A program made the position numbers and the translations under genes. The notes under the pieces are model-generated. The model saw nothing but the letters and a program-made list of their open reading frames with translations, made no database searches and had not been told where the DNA came from. Below are positions 1 through 12,449 of a stretch of DNA of 64,000 nt, in pieces (positions within the stretch are counted from its first letter, which is position 1; every line of letters begins with the position of its first letter). This DNA is from Terana coerulea (lineage: Eukaryota; Basidiomycota; Agaricomycetes; Polyporales; Phanerochaetaceae): NCBI GenBank assembly GCA_024811115.1, contig JAKOGH010000097.1, positions 62,001 through 126,000 of the forward strand, given 5' to 3'.

Positions 1-731
1 AAAGAGTTATTAGCCAGGATATCAAGGTCAACAAACATGGCAGTCAAGCAAATGGTGTCAGGAATCTCGAGTAGACATGAAGATAATCATATATATTCAT
101 GTGTCAGGTGATAATGATCATCATTGAAAGAGGGGCACTAATTGGAGTGTAAAAGCGTACTTCACCATTTAATGGACCCACTTCGCTTATAATACTACCA
201 CCGAGTGTTAGCTTGTGCATAAGCGTACCACTTGAATGAGCGCAGTTTTGCTTCCCATAAATCGAGGTAATGAGCTGTGAGCATCCATCGAGGCTGTAAT
301 AGCACGCTCACTGTGTTGTCCTTTGTGTATCTATCGCACGACCTCGCTTGGGAGCGTAATGAAGGTAAGGGGGCATTGACCGTGCCATCAGGACATATCC
401 CGGCATGTGGGGAGGGTGCGTCAAGTTAAAATCAATACGTATTTCGACCAGAGTCGAACTCAGAGGCATGAATGTTGAGGTGGTCGTCGAGGTTCAAGAG
501 TGTGTGAGAATGCGGGGAAACTGGGGGACTCAGCCAAGGTTCAAGTCACAAGAGCATGGGTCTCCCAGGGATTTTGATCCGTCGCCACATGGGCACTGAT
601 CCGACTGTAACTGCCAAACCTCTCCAGGCGCTCCGTGAGTCCGTGTCCGCGTCTCGTCCCTCCCTCTGCTTTCCATCTTTCACTGATCCTTCACAGTGAC
701 TTTCACAGAGCTTCGACCAACGGGTTGAAGT
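1..731. other. Intergenic, upstream of the SAM35-like gene
   Basis: No reading frame here resembles a known family. The last 130 bases before the start codon at 732 are rich in C and T, as is common for 5' leaders in basidiomycetes. The left part may hold the end or leader of a gene outside the window; nothing can be assigned. Confidence 0.5.
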
Positions 732-1844
732 ATGGCCATCCTACCGCAACCGATTCGCACGCTATTTTCTCATTTTCCTTTGTACACTTACCCCCAACCG
801 ACTCCCCGTATCATGCCAAACCTGTCGGTACGCCAACACTATGGGTTCACCCGCCTCGGTCTGCTGCCTCCTCAGCGTCACCAGCAAGCACCACATCCGA
901 CAAGGCGGCCAGTAGCGTTTTGAGCAGTGACGTTGAATGCTTAAAGTGGCAGGCTTACCTCGCGCTGCGTTTCGCCTCTTCGCCTCAAGCAGGTGGCTCG
1001 AGCGTGATGGCAGTGCGGTGGGACGTCTCACCTTCCGGAGCTATCGACGGTCGTCTCCCAAATTTCCACGTTCCTTTCGATGCTGCCAACCCCCTTCTAC
1101 CTGATAAGTCACATAAAGTAGAGGGTGCAGACGAAGGCACACTTCTGCCTGCGCACCAGATCCCGGAGTGGGTGAATAGACATCTGGGAGGAGATGAAGG
1201 AGAGCTGGAGGGTTACAAAGATGTAGAGGCTCGCGATGAGAGCAGAGCATGGGTTGCATTGCTGGAAGGAACTGTACACTCAGCGTTGGTGAGTGGTGGA
1301 TCTATACCTTGCTGTCTTTGTCGTGGCTGAATGTTGTTCGTGTTATTACTATAGGTCGCGTTCAGGACGACTTCATTTTCTCTCCTTGACTCCCTTTCTC
1401 CGGACCCTTCAAAGTCCTCTCTATCTTCCCTTGACCCTCTCGATAACTCTCTCACCGCCGCCAGCCCCGCTATCGGGACTTCTTTCTCTTATTCCTGTGT
1501 ACGGCACGCGTGTAGATCTGGCTGCGCTGGAAGACAAATACAGGGATGCAATAAAAGCGTTGAGCGACAGATTAGGCGATGATCCATGGCTGCTGGGATC
1601 AAGGTACATGCTTTAACACAATGCCTGAGAAATTGAGCCGTGCATTAACATCCAAGCCCCTTCAGGAACCCTACGCCCCTTGACGCACTGCTTTTTGCGT
1701 ACCTTCACGCTGTCCTAAACACGAACTCGCCAGGGCAATGTTCTTAGACACGAAGTATCGCGCCGTGCGAACCTCGTGGCGTACGAAGAGCGCGTCAGGT
1801 CTACCGTTGCGAGTGCGTTTGTGATATACATGAAGCGGGGATGA
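732..1844 (+). CDS. SAM35: SAM35/metaxin-like mitochondrial outer-membrane sorting protein (three frame breaks)
   Basis: Proposed subunit of the SAM complex, which inserts beta-barrel proteins into the mitochondrial outer membrane. The product starts MAILPQPIRTLFSHFPLYTYP, followed in a shifted frame by TLWVHPP and VECLKWQAYLALR, the thioredoxin-like half of fungal Sam35/metaxin. The C-terminal GST-like half shows DDPWLLGS and PTPLDALLFAYLH. Introns are at 1289-1354 and about 1605-1665. Three single-base breaks divide the frame: C5 at 791-795 (one base short), C4 at 1465-1468 (one extra) and G3 at 1733-1735 (one extra). Correcting each restores the expected family sequence, so sequencing error is likelier than decay, and SAM35 is essential in yeast. 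The start at 732 is chosen because the Pro-rich N-terminus fits the family. SAM37 is the nearest alternative name. Confidence 0.75.
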
Positions 1845-2661
1845 GGATAGTAGGGTGCGGCAATGGAGCCAAGAACTGGCGAATTGAAAGTGACATGTCC
1901 ATGTGAGCGCTGCGAGCTCCTTACCCCTGCGAAACTAATCGTTGAACCTTGCAATGAACCATGCAGGCCGTCCTCTATAATTCTGAGCCATACCTTGTCG
2001 CATATATTTCAATATGCCGTGCTTGCCACGATATAGATATGTCCTGCATCTTTGCCATGGTCGGCCGACGGTTGAATTATCCCACCTCGCTATGCAAGTG
2101 GCTACGGTTCAAATGGGCTTATTGTTGACCTAATAGCTCGGTCAACGTGCACAAGGCCAGCCAACTGAACCGATTCGCTCATTGCGTCATCCGGTAGTGA
2201 CGAACCTTATATTTGTATAGAGCGTCCTATGATCATCTCTAGCGGGAGAGTCGGGGTTAGTACCGCGCGTTCTTCTCACCGAGCCTCCCGACAATGTCCG
2301 CAAGAGCCTAAGTGCCCGCTATGCACGGGCGTAGCTGGCATCCACGTACAACGCAGGTAGCCGTTCTTGTCTTGGTGCAAGTCTATAAATATGATGCTAA
2401 CGTGGCGCTACGCAGCACCTACCCCTCCGCATCTATCCTCGACTATAGTGCATGTTGGCTACGCTTGCATACGTGCATTGAGACGATCATTCCATCTCAA
2501 TTACGTTGTGATCGCGATGTATTTCCTCCCCGTTATCGCCTCGGCTCGTCACGGACAGTGTGGAACCGCTGACAGGTGTGGGAGTGAGGCCCCTACGTTG
2601 AAGTGCCTGCCTACACACTTCAAGTCTCCTCCAGTCGTCAACCCAAACTACAGCAGTCACG
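1845..2661. other. Intergenic; promoter of the membrane-protein gene
   Basis: No gene seen. A TATAAA-like element lies at 2384-2389, about 275 bases before the next start codon, and could serve that gene. The rest shows no repeat or coding signal. Confidence 0.4.
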
Positions 2662-5001
2662 ATGCCCCGACCACAGTCCCCCGGAAGTACACAGTATTTT
2701 TCGGACGGTGGGCCGCCTCTTCTACCATCGGACTACATCGCTCTTGACCGCGTCGGTCCACCACACCGTCAGCTCGCAGATACCTCGAGGGAAGGAGCAC
2801 AAGAGAAGAAGCTATTATTCGATGGCTCCCGAAGTGGCGCGGGATTTTCTTACGGTCAACGTCGCTACCCTCGGGTGATGGCATGGCTTCCAGCCCTGGG
2901 CGTAGCTCTGTGCACCGTTGGCGTCGTGACTGGATTGTTAACATGGCTGCTGACTCGCCGGGTAACGGAGCATCTGCCGAGCGAGGATGGTCAATTCCGT
3001 GGAGCACTCGTTGTGCTGGAAGGCTCTTCGAACCCCACGAAGAACTCGGATGGGACTATCAACGTCGACACCGTCCTGTACGGCTTAACCGTGTCGACTA
3101 TTGCTGTAAGCCGCGAAAGTTGTCGACGCTATGTAACCATGAAGGCTAACGACGTCCGTCAGTCTCATTTTGTATCGTTTACGACACCCATCGTGCTGGG
3201 CGTATTTGCCCTACGGCTCGCCGCCAGCTGGCTACAGGCACAACGAAACCGCCTTGTAGCATCGATGCCCACAGCCGCTCAGTACGGGTTGGTAATGAAG
3301 CTGTACACCTCTCCGGGACTGATGTCCATGTACGACACCTGGCAGTACCTCTTGACACGGAAAGAGCAGAGAGCGAGCGTTGCCCCGTTGCTGTTTGTGG
3401 GTACAAGTGTTGTCGCCCTCGTACTCTTTGTCAGTTACGCTGTGAGGTAAGTACATATCGTTCTGCTCCGTCGTGTGCTCAGCGGACTGACTGATGGGTG
3501 TGTAGCGGAGCGGATGTCTGGCTCCACGCTACTTCGGTTGCATTCCTTCATACCGAGCTCCGCCCAATGTCTTCAAATGAACTTCCCATGCTGGGCTCCA
3601 TAGTCGACCTATCAACATGCCCCGGACCGGCTGTTGCTGTTCGTACACCGAGCACCGAGCCAGCTACCAACTACAGCAATTGCCAACATTTCGAGGTCTT
3701 GTCCGCGTCGTCACCGGTTACTCGCTGGGGTGACTCTTCGTTGATTAATGAAGGTTTGGCGGCTCTCCACAATTCGAGCAGCAGGTTCCAAACGGTCATG
3801 GTGTCAGAAATGGCTGTTCTAGTTTCTCCTACGCAGCCCGCGGACGTCGTTGACGCTGGCTTCAACACATTCGGTCTCGCCGCGCAGTGCCAGCCCGTCA
3901 CTGGATGTTATATCGACGACGTCGAGACGTACCCAGGCACGATCATGTTCTGCCCTTCTTTCCATCCGCCGATAAACATGCTCTTTCCGCAAGACACGTT
4001 TTTGGAAATATCACCCAGTACAATTTCAGTGGAAGCGCGATCCTCGACAGCGGCTCCGCGGAGGGCGGTCAGGGACAAGGGTATCCTCTTGACGTCATCC
4101 TGAATCCCACCGGTGCTCTTTTGTCCTTCTCTTGGGCAGTACCCGGTGGCACCGTAGCCTTTCCGTCCGATGAACGAGCCCCCGGATGGTACAGAACCAC
4201 TCGAGCTCCAGGCACGCTCGACTACGCCTTCTACTTCGCCGTCTGCAATCTGTCGGTGTACGACGTCTCGGCATCGTACTCCAGCCCGACCGCTGCCGGG
4301 CAACACGCCCGTGCATTCGAGCTGCTTTCAGAGCCCACTCTCACCGACTTCAACACCACCTCTGCGCTGCTCGCCGCGTTGGACATCACGTACGAACAAA
4401 ACCTCGTGGACTTCCTCCAGACGTCGCTCACACCCTATTTGGACGTGTCCACGGACGCGTTCAACACCATGCTCTCGGGTAACATGTCCCTCGGCATGTT
4501 GGCCCTCGCGTCGCCGCTCCTCGCGGCGGCGCTCTCGCTCAATGGCAGTGTGGTGCAGCAGCGCGGCGCGAGTCGCTATGCGCTCGCCCCGTTGTGCACC
4601 CTGGTTGCATGCTCCTGTGCATATACGCTCTGCTCGCAGCTGCGCTGGGAGGATTCGCGGCGTTTGTGTCCTCACGCGAGATCGTCGCGGAGCACGCGGA
4701 CGACCGGCGAGGCGCCCCCGACGCGGACAAGCGACCCAAGGCCTGGACGGAAGCTGAGCTGGTGCAGCTGCGGCTCACCAACGCCCTGACCGCCGTTGCA
4801 GAGCAGTTCGCGGACCCACGCCGGCAAGGACTGCTCATTGAGACGTCGCCTCTGGACATGTTCCGGGAAAGCCCTGGCACAGATCGACTGTACATCACTT
4901 CTCAGGAAGAGGATGGGTCAGAGGAGGGGAGGAGCCTGTTCCGCAGAAGACATGGCTTGAGTTACGGAGTCGAAGAGGAATTCGACCCGAAAACGTTGTA
5001 A
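2662..5001 (+). CDS. Multi-span membrane protein of unknown family (two frame breaks)
   Basis: Function unknown. The N-terminal 70 residues are polar and probably cytosolic. Hydrophobic spans follow: one near residues 72-98 (MAWLPALGVALCTVGV), one or two after the first intron (PIVLGVFALRLAASW), and one before the second intron (LLFVGTSVVALVLFVSYAV). A loop of about 350 residues with several Cys and N-glycosylation sequons (NYS, NSS, NFS, NTT, NMS) is probably extracytosolic. One or two late spans (LLCIYALLAAALGGFAAFV) precede an acidic cytosolic tail. Introns are 3106-3162 (57 nt, length divisible by three) and 3447-3505. Frame breaks sit at T5 3999-4003 (one T short, interrupting FPQDTF-FGNITQYNF) and near 4600-4606 (one base short). 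The architecture resembles large hypothetical membrane proteins common in Agaricomycetes. It ends 92 bases from the convergent transporter gene. Confidence 0.7.
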
Positions 5002-5093
5002 ACGTAAAGCTATACCATATCATTATGCAGATTGAGCAGCTATAGTTCATGTACCCAGCCGACTTCCAGCCAGAGTGTTGCTCTGTTCGATAC

Positions 5094-7418
5094 TCAGAGT
5101 ACGTATCGGAAATCACGATTCTCAGTATCAGTCATGTCAAGGAACGCCTACAAAAATTCTTCATTAGTAAAAACAACATATTATCTCGGATTAAGCTACG
5201 CACCTTGTCCACTCTGCCCTCTGACCCATCTGCGCTTTCAAGGTACACCTCTTCCAATTCGGAATCCTCCCTGCACTCCTTCGAGTCTCCAGCTGAATGC
5301 GACACATGCGCAGACTGGGCTTGGTGTTCCCGTTCACGCAGGATATTTTGTCGCCGGAGATAGAAGCGTACTATAAGCAGGATGATACCTGAACATGCCC
5401 ATGCAATAGAGATGACGGTCCAGGGAACGTGGTTTCTGTGAATAAAATATGATTGGCTTTCCGTACGTGATCACACTATGGACGGCAATTACCTGGGTTG
5501 ATACCGCTTCTTCCATGGCTGAGGACCTACAGCGTTCCCGAGTGCGTAGCCGATGATCATGATAGCATTGGTGGAGACGCCTTCAGGAACCTGTCAGCAC
5601 CCGGCGAATAAACTCAGATTCTGAACGTAGAGAGATACGCACGTTTAGTGTGTCCAGCAGTCGTCGATCCAACCCATGCCAGCGCAATGACGAACGGCGC
5701 GAACGAGCCTCCAGCTACACATAAACAATTGATCAGCCCGTAGCTCTGTTGATACACTTGCGAGCTTACCACCTAGCCAGTAGCTACACAACAAGCCGAC
5801 CTTCATGTGTGAAGGAAGCGTGTTGACGAGGATGGCGCCAAGAAGCGCAACGAGGTATCCACCAAACCCGACGTACGCCCGAGCATTTTTGAAGCGAGTG
5901 GCGAGAGTTGTGGAAAGAATGACCGCAAGAACTTTGGGCATGATGATAGTTAAATGTATAATCAACGAAGCCAGAAATCAGCCTGACGTACTGAGGACCG
6001 CGCCGTCCACACAGCCGAGCAGCGTCGTCTGAATAGCGGTAAACCCGAATTCTGAGACAATGAGGCCGCGTTGGTTCGACAACTAGACGGTGATGACGGT
6101 AGTCAGCAGAGACGCATATATGCACTCATGTCGGAGCCATACGCACTGAGTTCGATATTTGTCTGTGGAGCCAGCATGAGTGGGCACATCCCACAATACC
6201 AAAGACGACGCTCACGAGAATGCTGCATAGAAGAACCACATCCAAGTCTTTGGGTCCTTGAGACATTCAATGAGCCTGCGTGAAAGCGCATATAGTCAGC
6301 TGCCCAAAAGTCCACATCAGGAAGAGACACGCACTGAGCTTTCTTGAACCGCTTGTTCTCAACACCAGTCTGGTTCACGCGGAGACGCGCTATCGCGACG
6401 ACGCGCTCCTCAGGAGTCAGGAACCAGGCGGTCGTCGGGCTATCTGGGAAGAAGAACCTGGACAGTAGCTTCAGATTTGTCAACGTCGTAGTCAGGGCTG
6501 AAACCCTTACCAAAACAACACAGCCGCGACAAGGGTGATAAGGCCAAAGATGATGTTGAGCCATTGCCATGGTCTGAAGTCACCCGTCTTGATATGCAGA
6601 GTTCCGAACGCAATGAAGCCAAGAATAATGATGGCAATGCCGTCCATAAGAACTGGATAATTTGAACTCAGTCAAGTAGGACAGCTAGACAAATATGTAA
6701 GGCACTCACACCACATGCCTACCCTTCTTAGGGCCTCGTCCCTCGTATAGAACATGCCGGTGACGACCAAAAACCCAGGCATGATAGCGCTCTCCGTCAA
6801 CGCCAAGAACACCCTGCATATAGCCAGAGCAGCAAAGTTTTCGCGGCAGCATGGCACAACAGAAGGATCGCCCAGAGCAGAATGTTGACGGAAAGGACCT
6901 TTGCCACAGGGAACCTCTGGAGTGCGAAGTTCTGCGGAAACTCGGCGGAGAGGTAGAAGACGTAGAAGATCGTCCCGAGCTGGTTGTACTGGTCCTGCGT
7001 GAGATGTGCGTCTTGGAGGAGGCCAAGGACTGCGCTTTGGCCGAGTGCATTCTTGTCGGCGTATTGCAGTAGGAATATCACTGCCAAGTGGAAGCGCTTA
7101 GCAGGTGCTTTAGAGCGAAAGGAAAGTAAGCATACGACACATGAGTGGTAGGACATGTCTATCTATCTTCCGTCTATAAGATCGCAGGTCTTTCAGAACG
7201 ACATTTAGACTCAAGACCATTACGACTCACAGAACTCTTTTCGCCTCTGCCTCGTCAACATTGTCCAGGTCCTTGCCCGCCGTGAGCTGCGCAGCGACAT
7301 CTACATCCGACAACGTGACCTTCCGCGCCTTGTCGTGTTTGAAATCCGGGAGACCCTGCGGCACACCGACTGGCGACTCAGCCTTCTTCTCGGGGTCTGA
7401 GAGCGACGAGGACGACAT
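5094..7418 (-). CDS. MFS transporter, Dal5/allantoate permease-like (one frame break)
   Basis: Predicted plasma-membrane symporter of the anion:cation symporter branch of the major facilitator superfamily (allantoate, pantothenate, nicotinate and similar organic anions); the substrate cannot be read from sequence. It starts MSSSSLSDPEKK, then has the family core KIDRHVLPLMC, YADKNALGQSAV, NQLGTIFYVFYL and CRVFLALTESAIMPGF. The second half has FFPDSPTTAWFLTPEER, GLIVSEFGFTAIQTTLL and NARAYVGFGGYLVALLGAI. A final short exon gives the typical tail VDKAFLDMTD...DFRYVL; the stop is at 5094-5096. There are about ten exons, the first at 7231-7418. At 6838-6841 the coding strand has A4 where A5 would keep CHAAAKNFAALAICRVF in frame. 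A TATATA box lies about 75 bases before the start. Confidence 0.88.
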
Positions 7419-8374
7419 TCGTGGGCGTTCTCCTCACGGCTACGTTCGACAAAAGTCGAGAGGGCGAGGTTCCCGTATCATCGGCCAAGCAGTATATATG
7501 TTCTGTACGGCATGCGGAGGCGCGTGCTTGGGAGAGACGAAGCCTGAAGGATTTGGGATATCACCGACAAGGTTTCCTGAAGTTTTCTAGCGCAGGGGCG
7601 GATTGATGTCAGATGAAGAGCTCTTCCTCGTCCGGAGCGCGTACCTGGGTATTGAATGCCTGTCTCGCGTAGAAACGTAGAAGGTTCGAGAGCGGAACGG
7701 AAAGGCCCAGGACAACCTATGCGGTATGTCGCAGCGGATTCAATGAGTAGGCGTCCCTACGGCCCAGCCATAGGTGTGGCGTTTGGGAGAGCGAGGCACT
7801 CGAGACTCGAGAGCGACAGCGTAACGGCGATGTGTTGATACGAATACAATGCATATGAGCTCGGTAGTTACCCGCGTAACATTACTGACCGAGCTGTGAA
7901 TCCGTTCGAGCAAGGTACCACTACACTGTAGTGTACGTGGCGCAATATAGGATAGGTGGTGGTGGTGCTCGACAAGTAATCACAGTATATAACGTGCAAG
8001 TGCGGGGAGGGAATACTCAAACAAGCCCGCATCCAGGGACTTGGCTCCACGGCACCCACCTCGACGATCCTCTCCCTGTAACCACTGACAGATACAGTAA
8101 CGATGGGCGAGGATCTCGGGGAAGTCGTTTTGATGTTGTATCTCAACAAATGAGCAGTACCTGCGGTATAGAGAGACCTACTACTTAGCAAGCTCAAAAA
8201 ATCTAATGGTACCTATTACATGCATGCAACCCACCGAGCGAATCGTGAGTGCGCGTACATCTTGAAATCAGCCAATGAGCAGTCAATAATGCCACAACAG
8301 TCTATTTGTGTTTCCTCGGACATCCCCTGCGTGACGCTTTGTAAAATGGTATCCAACTCGCACAGATTGCAAAC
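7419..8374. other. Intergenic between transporter promoter and TLC gene 3' end
   Basis: No gene seen. A TATATA element at about 7493-7498 is suitably placed for the leftward transporter. The remainder, containing short AT-rich patches near 7840-8000 and 8180-8220, shows no recognisable coding or repeat structure. Confidence 0.4.
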
Positions 8375-9974
8375 CTATGCAGCACCCTGCGTTGGATCGG
8401 TATTGGTGTAATTCCTATGGGGGCTCGGGTTTCTTGGAGGGCTCGTCAACCGACCGTCCTGGGTCGGCTCTGCCGTCAAGCCGAGCAGGGAGCCATTCAC
8501 AGGCGGAGGGATCTGGATGCCCGTGGCCGATCCGAGTAAGGGCTGCTTATCCAAGTCCTCGGAGTCGTCGAATCGTTTCCGCAGAGCTCGTATCATCTTG
8601 CTCAGCCTGTGTATTCAGATAAGTAGACGACTCTGGCTTGCTCTAGAGTACCAACGTACCAAATCAAGTTGAGAAGCGTCAATGTTGTGTGCCCGACAAG
8701 GAAGATGATCCAGATGGCCGTGGGCATAGTGTGCCGGACCGACTGTGAGAACACTGTCCTCCAGAAGATGATACTCTGTGAATCATAGCACGAAGTCAGT
8801 TCTCGAGACCCATAGACGTGAGACGGAGTCACAGAAGAGCGCTACCCACAATATACCATCCATAGACAATCCTAACGAAGAAGAAGGTGGACAGGAGAAA
8901 TATGCCGTTCACAAGCTGGGCGGTGCTTCCTGTTCGGCCAGTCTTATCCAGAAACCTATATATAGCGTCGAGAAAGTCAGCGTCCCGCGGTCCAATTCAG
9001 TGAGCTAAACGGCATACCAATGAATGTTTAAAAACGGGGTGCTTCTATAGGGAAGATGAGAACGGAAATGACATAGGATGAGCACGGGATACACACAGCT
9101 CCCAAAGCAAGAAGCGGCATGCAAAGTATTGCAGGTAGGGGTGCTATTGAGCCAGTTCCGAGAGTAAGTCATGATTATACGACCACCATAGGAAACGGGG
9201 ACGCACGAATGTCAAGCTGTAGGTAATCGTGCACGCCACTCCATGTAGCACGAAACCAAGGTCTGTGAAGTTGACCACGGCATCTACCGTGTCCCACAGA
9301 AAGTATCTGGTTTCAAAGAGCGATGTCAGCCAAGGTTCGCCCGGAGACGCGTACTGCCTAGGATGTAAGAGCTAGAGGTCGTTCATAACATTCTGGTGAG
9401 GACTGGCCACCGTGCATGAGAATTTGTACGGTCTCGAGTTGACGAGTAGAAGGTGGAACGTGTGTGACCGAGCGAATAGGTATGAACTAAGAGGACGTAC
9501 CCAGCAGCCACCGCGCTTGCGACTTCCGCAGTCTGGTGCCATCCAAACGCCTTGTCGGCAAGAAGACTGGGCTGCCAGAATGCTCGGAGTGCTAGAATAA
9601 TAACAGCGACAGCATGGACGAGCGAGACAATATGGATGTTCCTGGGAAGTGATATGAGAGTTACAGTGGAGGCGTTCACAAAAATTAAGTCGAAAAACAG
9701 CGGGTGTAAGTCAACCCATCGAGTCAGTTGGTAAAGGCAGATTCGCGCACCAATTGTTCCTCGCCCTCCGTCCTTTCAGCTTCCCATAGCTCTCCGGAGC
9801 AAGCACGCGACTGACGAGCGGCGCGACGCCGACATGGATGAACGTGAACCCGAGCGCGCTGTACGCCAACAGCGGGAAATTCTCCGGGAGGTGTGGGAGG
9901 TCCAATGTCTTCGCCACCGGCTGGGCCAGCGACCTCAAGAAGCCGTTCGCCGTGTGGAATATGTTCGCGAGCAT
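8375..9974 (-). CDS. TLC (TRAM-LAG1-CLN8) domain membrane protein
   Basis: Predicted multi-span membrane protein with a TLC domain, the fold of ceramide synthases and TMEM56/TLCD-like proteins; a lipid-related role in ER or Golgi is inferred from the family only. Exon 1 (9751-9974) encodes MLANIFHTANGF... with FTFIHVGVAPLVSRV as the first span. Exon 2 (9501-9641) has VSLVHAVAVIILALRAF. Later exons give the TLC signature YFLWDTVDAVVNF, DLGFVLHGVACTITYSL, RFLLWELSTPFLNIHWFLDK and IFLLSTFFFVRIVYGW. The last exons encode IWIIFLVGHTTLTLLNLIW and a polar tail starting KMIRALRKRF. The first-span FIH and the WELSTPFLN motif are typical of the TLCD/TMEM56 branch rather than of catalytic Lag1 enzymes, which carry a double-His motif that I do not see. 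Frames join cleanly. Confidence 0.82.
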
Positions 9975-10732
9975 CGTGCGTAGTGCTCAAGCCTGCGGCG
10001 GCCGCCCTAGCGTCGGTCTATATACAGCCACGGTCGTACGACGGCTCGGAAAAAGATTAGGGAAAGTAACCAGCTTAGAGTGAGACGGCGACGAGATATG
10101 TGAGGGAAAGGCGAGGCGGCCTCGTGTGCAGGGCAGCCACCCCCGGTGGCTAGGAGAAGGTCTGTACGAAGCTCGTCTGACATTCACCGCGCAAAGCCTC
10201 CGTACGGCAGTTACCGCGCCGCCGAGTCGCCCGTGTTGCGTGTGAGCAGAAGAAACATGGACCTGCAATACCCTGGAGGCTTGCAGGTATGGCTGGGATG
10301 ACATTGACAGAAATGAAGGTCAGCGACCAGTGAGGGATAATGGCGGCGGAAGGGAAGGAGGCAAGGCACGAGATCAACCTGGGAGCTCTCAGCTGTCGTG
10401 CATGACATGGTGGAATCATAGGCTTGGCTCCGAGTTGCAACAGTATACCATTCAGAGTGCGGTATTGGCTGCAACATAGTGTGAACACATGCATTGGCGA
10501 AACTGCAACAAGCTAGAAGACGATATCGATACATGGGATATTGTACAGTTATGGGGACCTCCACAGATTCAGGTAGGTAGGGAGTGTCCAAAAGCGTCCA
10601 AGTGCAGTTACAATTGACGGAAGGTGAAGCCTTGAAGCCAGGTCCGAAGCGTTGAATCGAAAGACCAGCCCATAGGGAGGCGAGTCGCTGAAAGAGTTGA
10701 TGTTGCCTAAGTCGGTGCACAAGTCCGGAGTT
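9975..10732. other. Intergenic between TLC promoter and coiled-coil gene 3' end
   Basis: No gene seen. A TATATA element at about 10019 may belong to the leftward TLC gene. No repeats noticed. Confidence 0.4.
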
Positions 10733-11971
10733 TCAGAGCCTTTGAAGGAAATTCTGAAGTATCTTTTGCTTCGACGCCGCGCTATTCGAAGTCTTCTCCA
10801 TATCCTTGCATGTCTTCTCCAGTTTGGCGATAGTCTCCTCAACCTCGACAGGAATAGCTTGGATGGCCGTCTTTGCACGCCCGGCTTGTGGACACATCAA
10901 GCAGATAATAAGCTGCGCGCCACAATAAGCACATGACGAGAGGAGAATATTACCGCAAGCTGTCAAGTCGTCGTCGAGCTGCGTCCATAGAGCACTCCGC
11001 TGTTGATAGGCTTGCGCAATTTGGCCCGTTAGGATTTCGATGGTCTTCTGCAAGTATTCTGTACTTTCAGTGCCGTTTCGTGGAGCCCACGGAGGATGAA
11101 GTGACCTTTGAATCTATAAACTCGGATTTGATGTCGTCTTCGGTCCGCAGTGCCATCGACTCGACGCGTTTGCAGACTTCATCAAATGCTAGCAGCCCGG
11201 TTCCGTACGCTATGTCCACTATATGGGATGCGGGAGAGGATCTGTGATTTGTTGAGACGTGAAGGCATATACATCCACCGACCTTTGTCCTCAAGCGTAT
11301 CGTGCACCTGCTTTACACGTTGCACAGCCGGAACGATGGTTTCTGCAATATGTCGCTTGAGCTGCTGGGACTGTGCAGTCATTGGTGCCTTGAGTTTATC
11401 CACGAGTGCTGAGAGCTCTTCCGTATCCGACTGTTCTGAGCGACTGTGACATCGGTTAGTTATGTGGCCGTGGCGCGTCTTTACCCTGGACTCCTTATTT
11501 GTGCGCATATGCGTCTGGTCCGGAACGCATACAGCCATCATTTCTATGAAGGGACATATACGCACTCGTCATGCAGTAATGCGACCAGCGTCTTCTCCTC
11601 GTCCCAGTCCATGTCTTCGCCATCATCCGTTTCTGCAAGTCCGTCAAGCTCTCCATAGAGATCTCGTTTAGGTCGACTGTGCGCCTGGTCCACGTCTTCA
11701 TCCTCTTCCACGATGGTCGACAAAGCTGGTCTTTCACCCTTGAAATATCGGCTGGTTGGGTTTGCGTGAGAGATAGACAGTATGCGTGCATGTCTCGCAT
11801 GAAAGCCCTTGGATGACAGCGGGGACTTGGGAATTGGGATCAGACGGTGGTCTGGCGGACGAGGTCAGAGGTGGGGTGTATGCATGATTTGTGCATGAGC
11901 GTACTAGCGCGACCAGGTTTCTGATATTTAGGGCTATGCAGCATACCCCTCTGATTGATGTGCCGTCCCAT
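10733..11971 (-). CDS. Coiled-coil protein of unknown function
   Basis: Not recognised. Six exons assemble to about 295 residues: 11914-11971, 11566-11851, 11283-11443, 11106-11241, 10954-11047 and 10733-10884. The N-terminal third is basic and disordered (MGRHINQRGMLHSPKYQK...). Next comes an acidic stretch (IVEEDEDVDQ, ETDDGEDMDWDEEKT), then helical segments (EELSALVDKLKAPMTAQSQQ, HIAETIVPAVQRVKQVHDTL, TIEILTGQIAQAYQQRSALW). A charged C-terminal coiled coil ends ASKQKILQNFLQRL. Exon lengths leave the frame one base short, and the break falls near 11236-11243 at the exon 3/4 junction, where SHIVDIAYGTGLLAFDEVC needs a different phase. A small kinetochore or spindle coiled coil is conceivable, but no diagnostic motif was found. 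It shares a 478-base divergent promoter with the first G-gamma gene. Confidence 0.6.
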
Positions 11972-12449
11972 GTCGCTGACTTGAAGTTAGGCTTGAAGCA
12001 AGCTTGAAGTTGTTGTCGAGGTTCACGTTCAGGTGGGGTCAGTAACACCACAAGCGGATCGGTTCGCTTGACTCGAACACGCTGATTGCCGGAAGGGCCG
12101 TCCACGACGATCTGCCCACTGCAGGTTCGCCGACATCTGTGCCCTTCTAACCCTTCGACACCCACCACCACCGCGCTTTCCCCCGGGTTTTTCTTCCTTC
12201 GCCTCTTGGTTCTCGTTGTAAGGTGCGCAGCATCTGAGGATGGAACTGTCATATATGTCCTGAAGCTTTCATTTCCTTCTTCCCTGTTCCTATTGCTTGC
12301 GGTTGTTATGGCCCTGAAGGGAACCTTGGGATTTAGTTTCTTAGCAGTCGTTCGTTTCAAGCTTTGCGCTCAACCAGCGACCTCACGCTCCTTGCTCTCA
12401 ACCTGGCCGGCCCTCTGTCGTTCACGCTCACCCAGACATCCTTATCACT
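11972..12449. promoter_or_regulatory. Divergent promoter between coiled-coil gene and G-gamma 1
   Basis: 478 bases separate two divergent start codons (11971 leftward, 12450 rightward). The stretch becomes strongly pyrimidine-rich on the + strand from about 12130, consistent with the leader of the G-gamma gene. No TATA box was identified. Confidence 0.4.
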
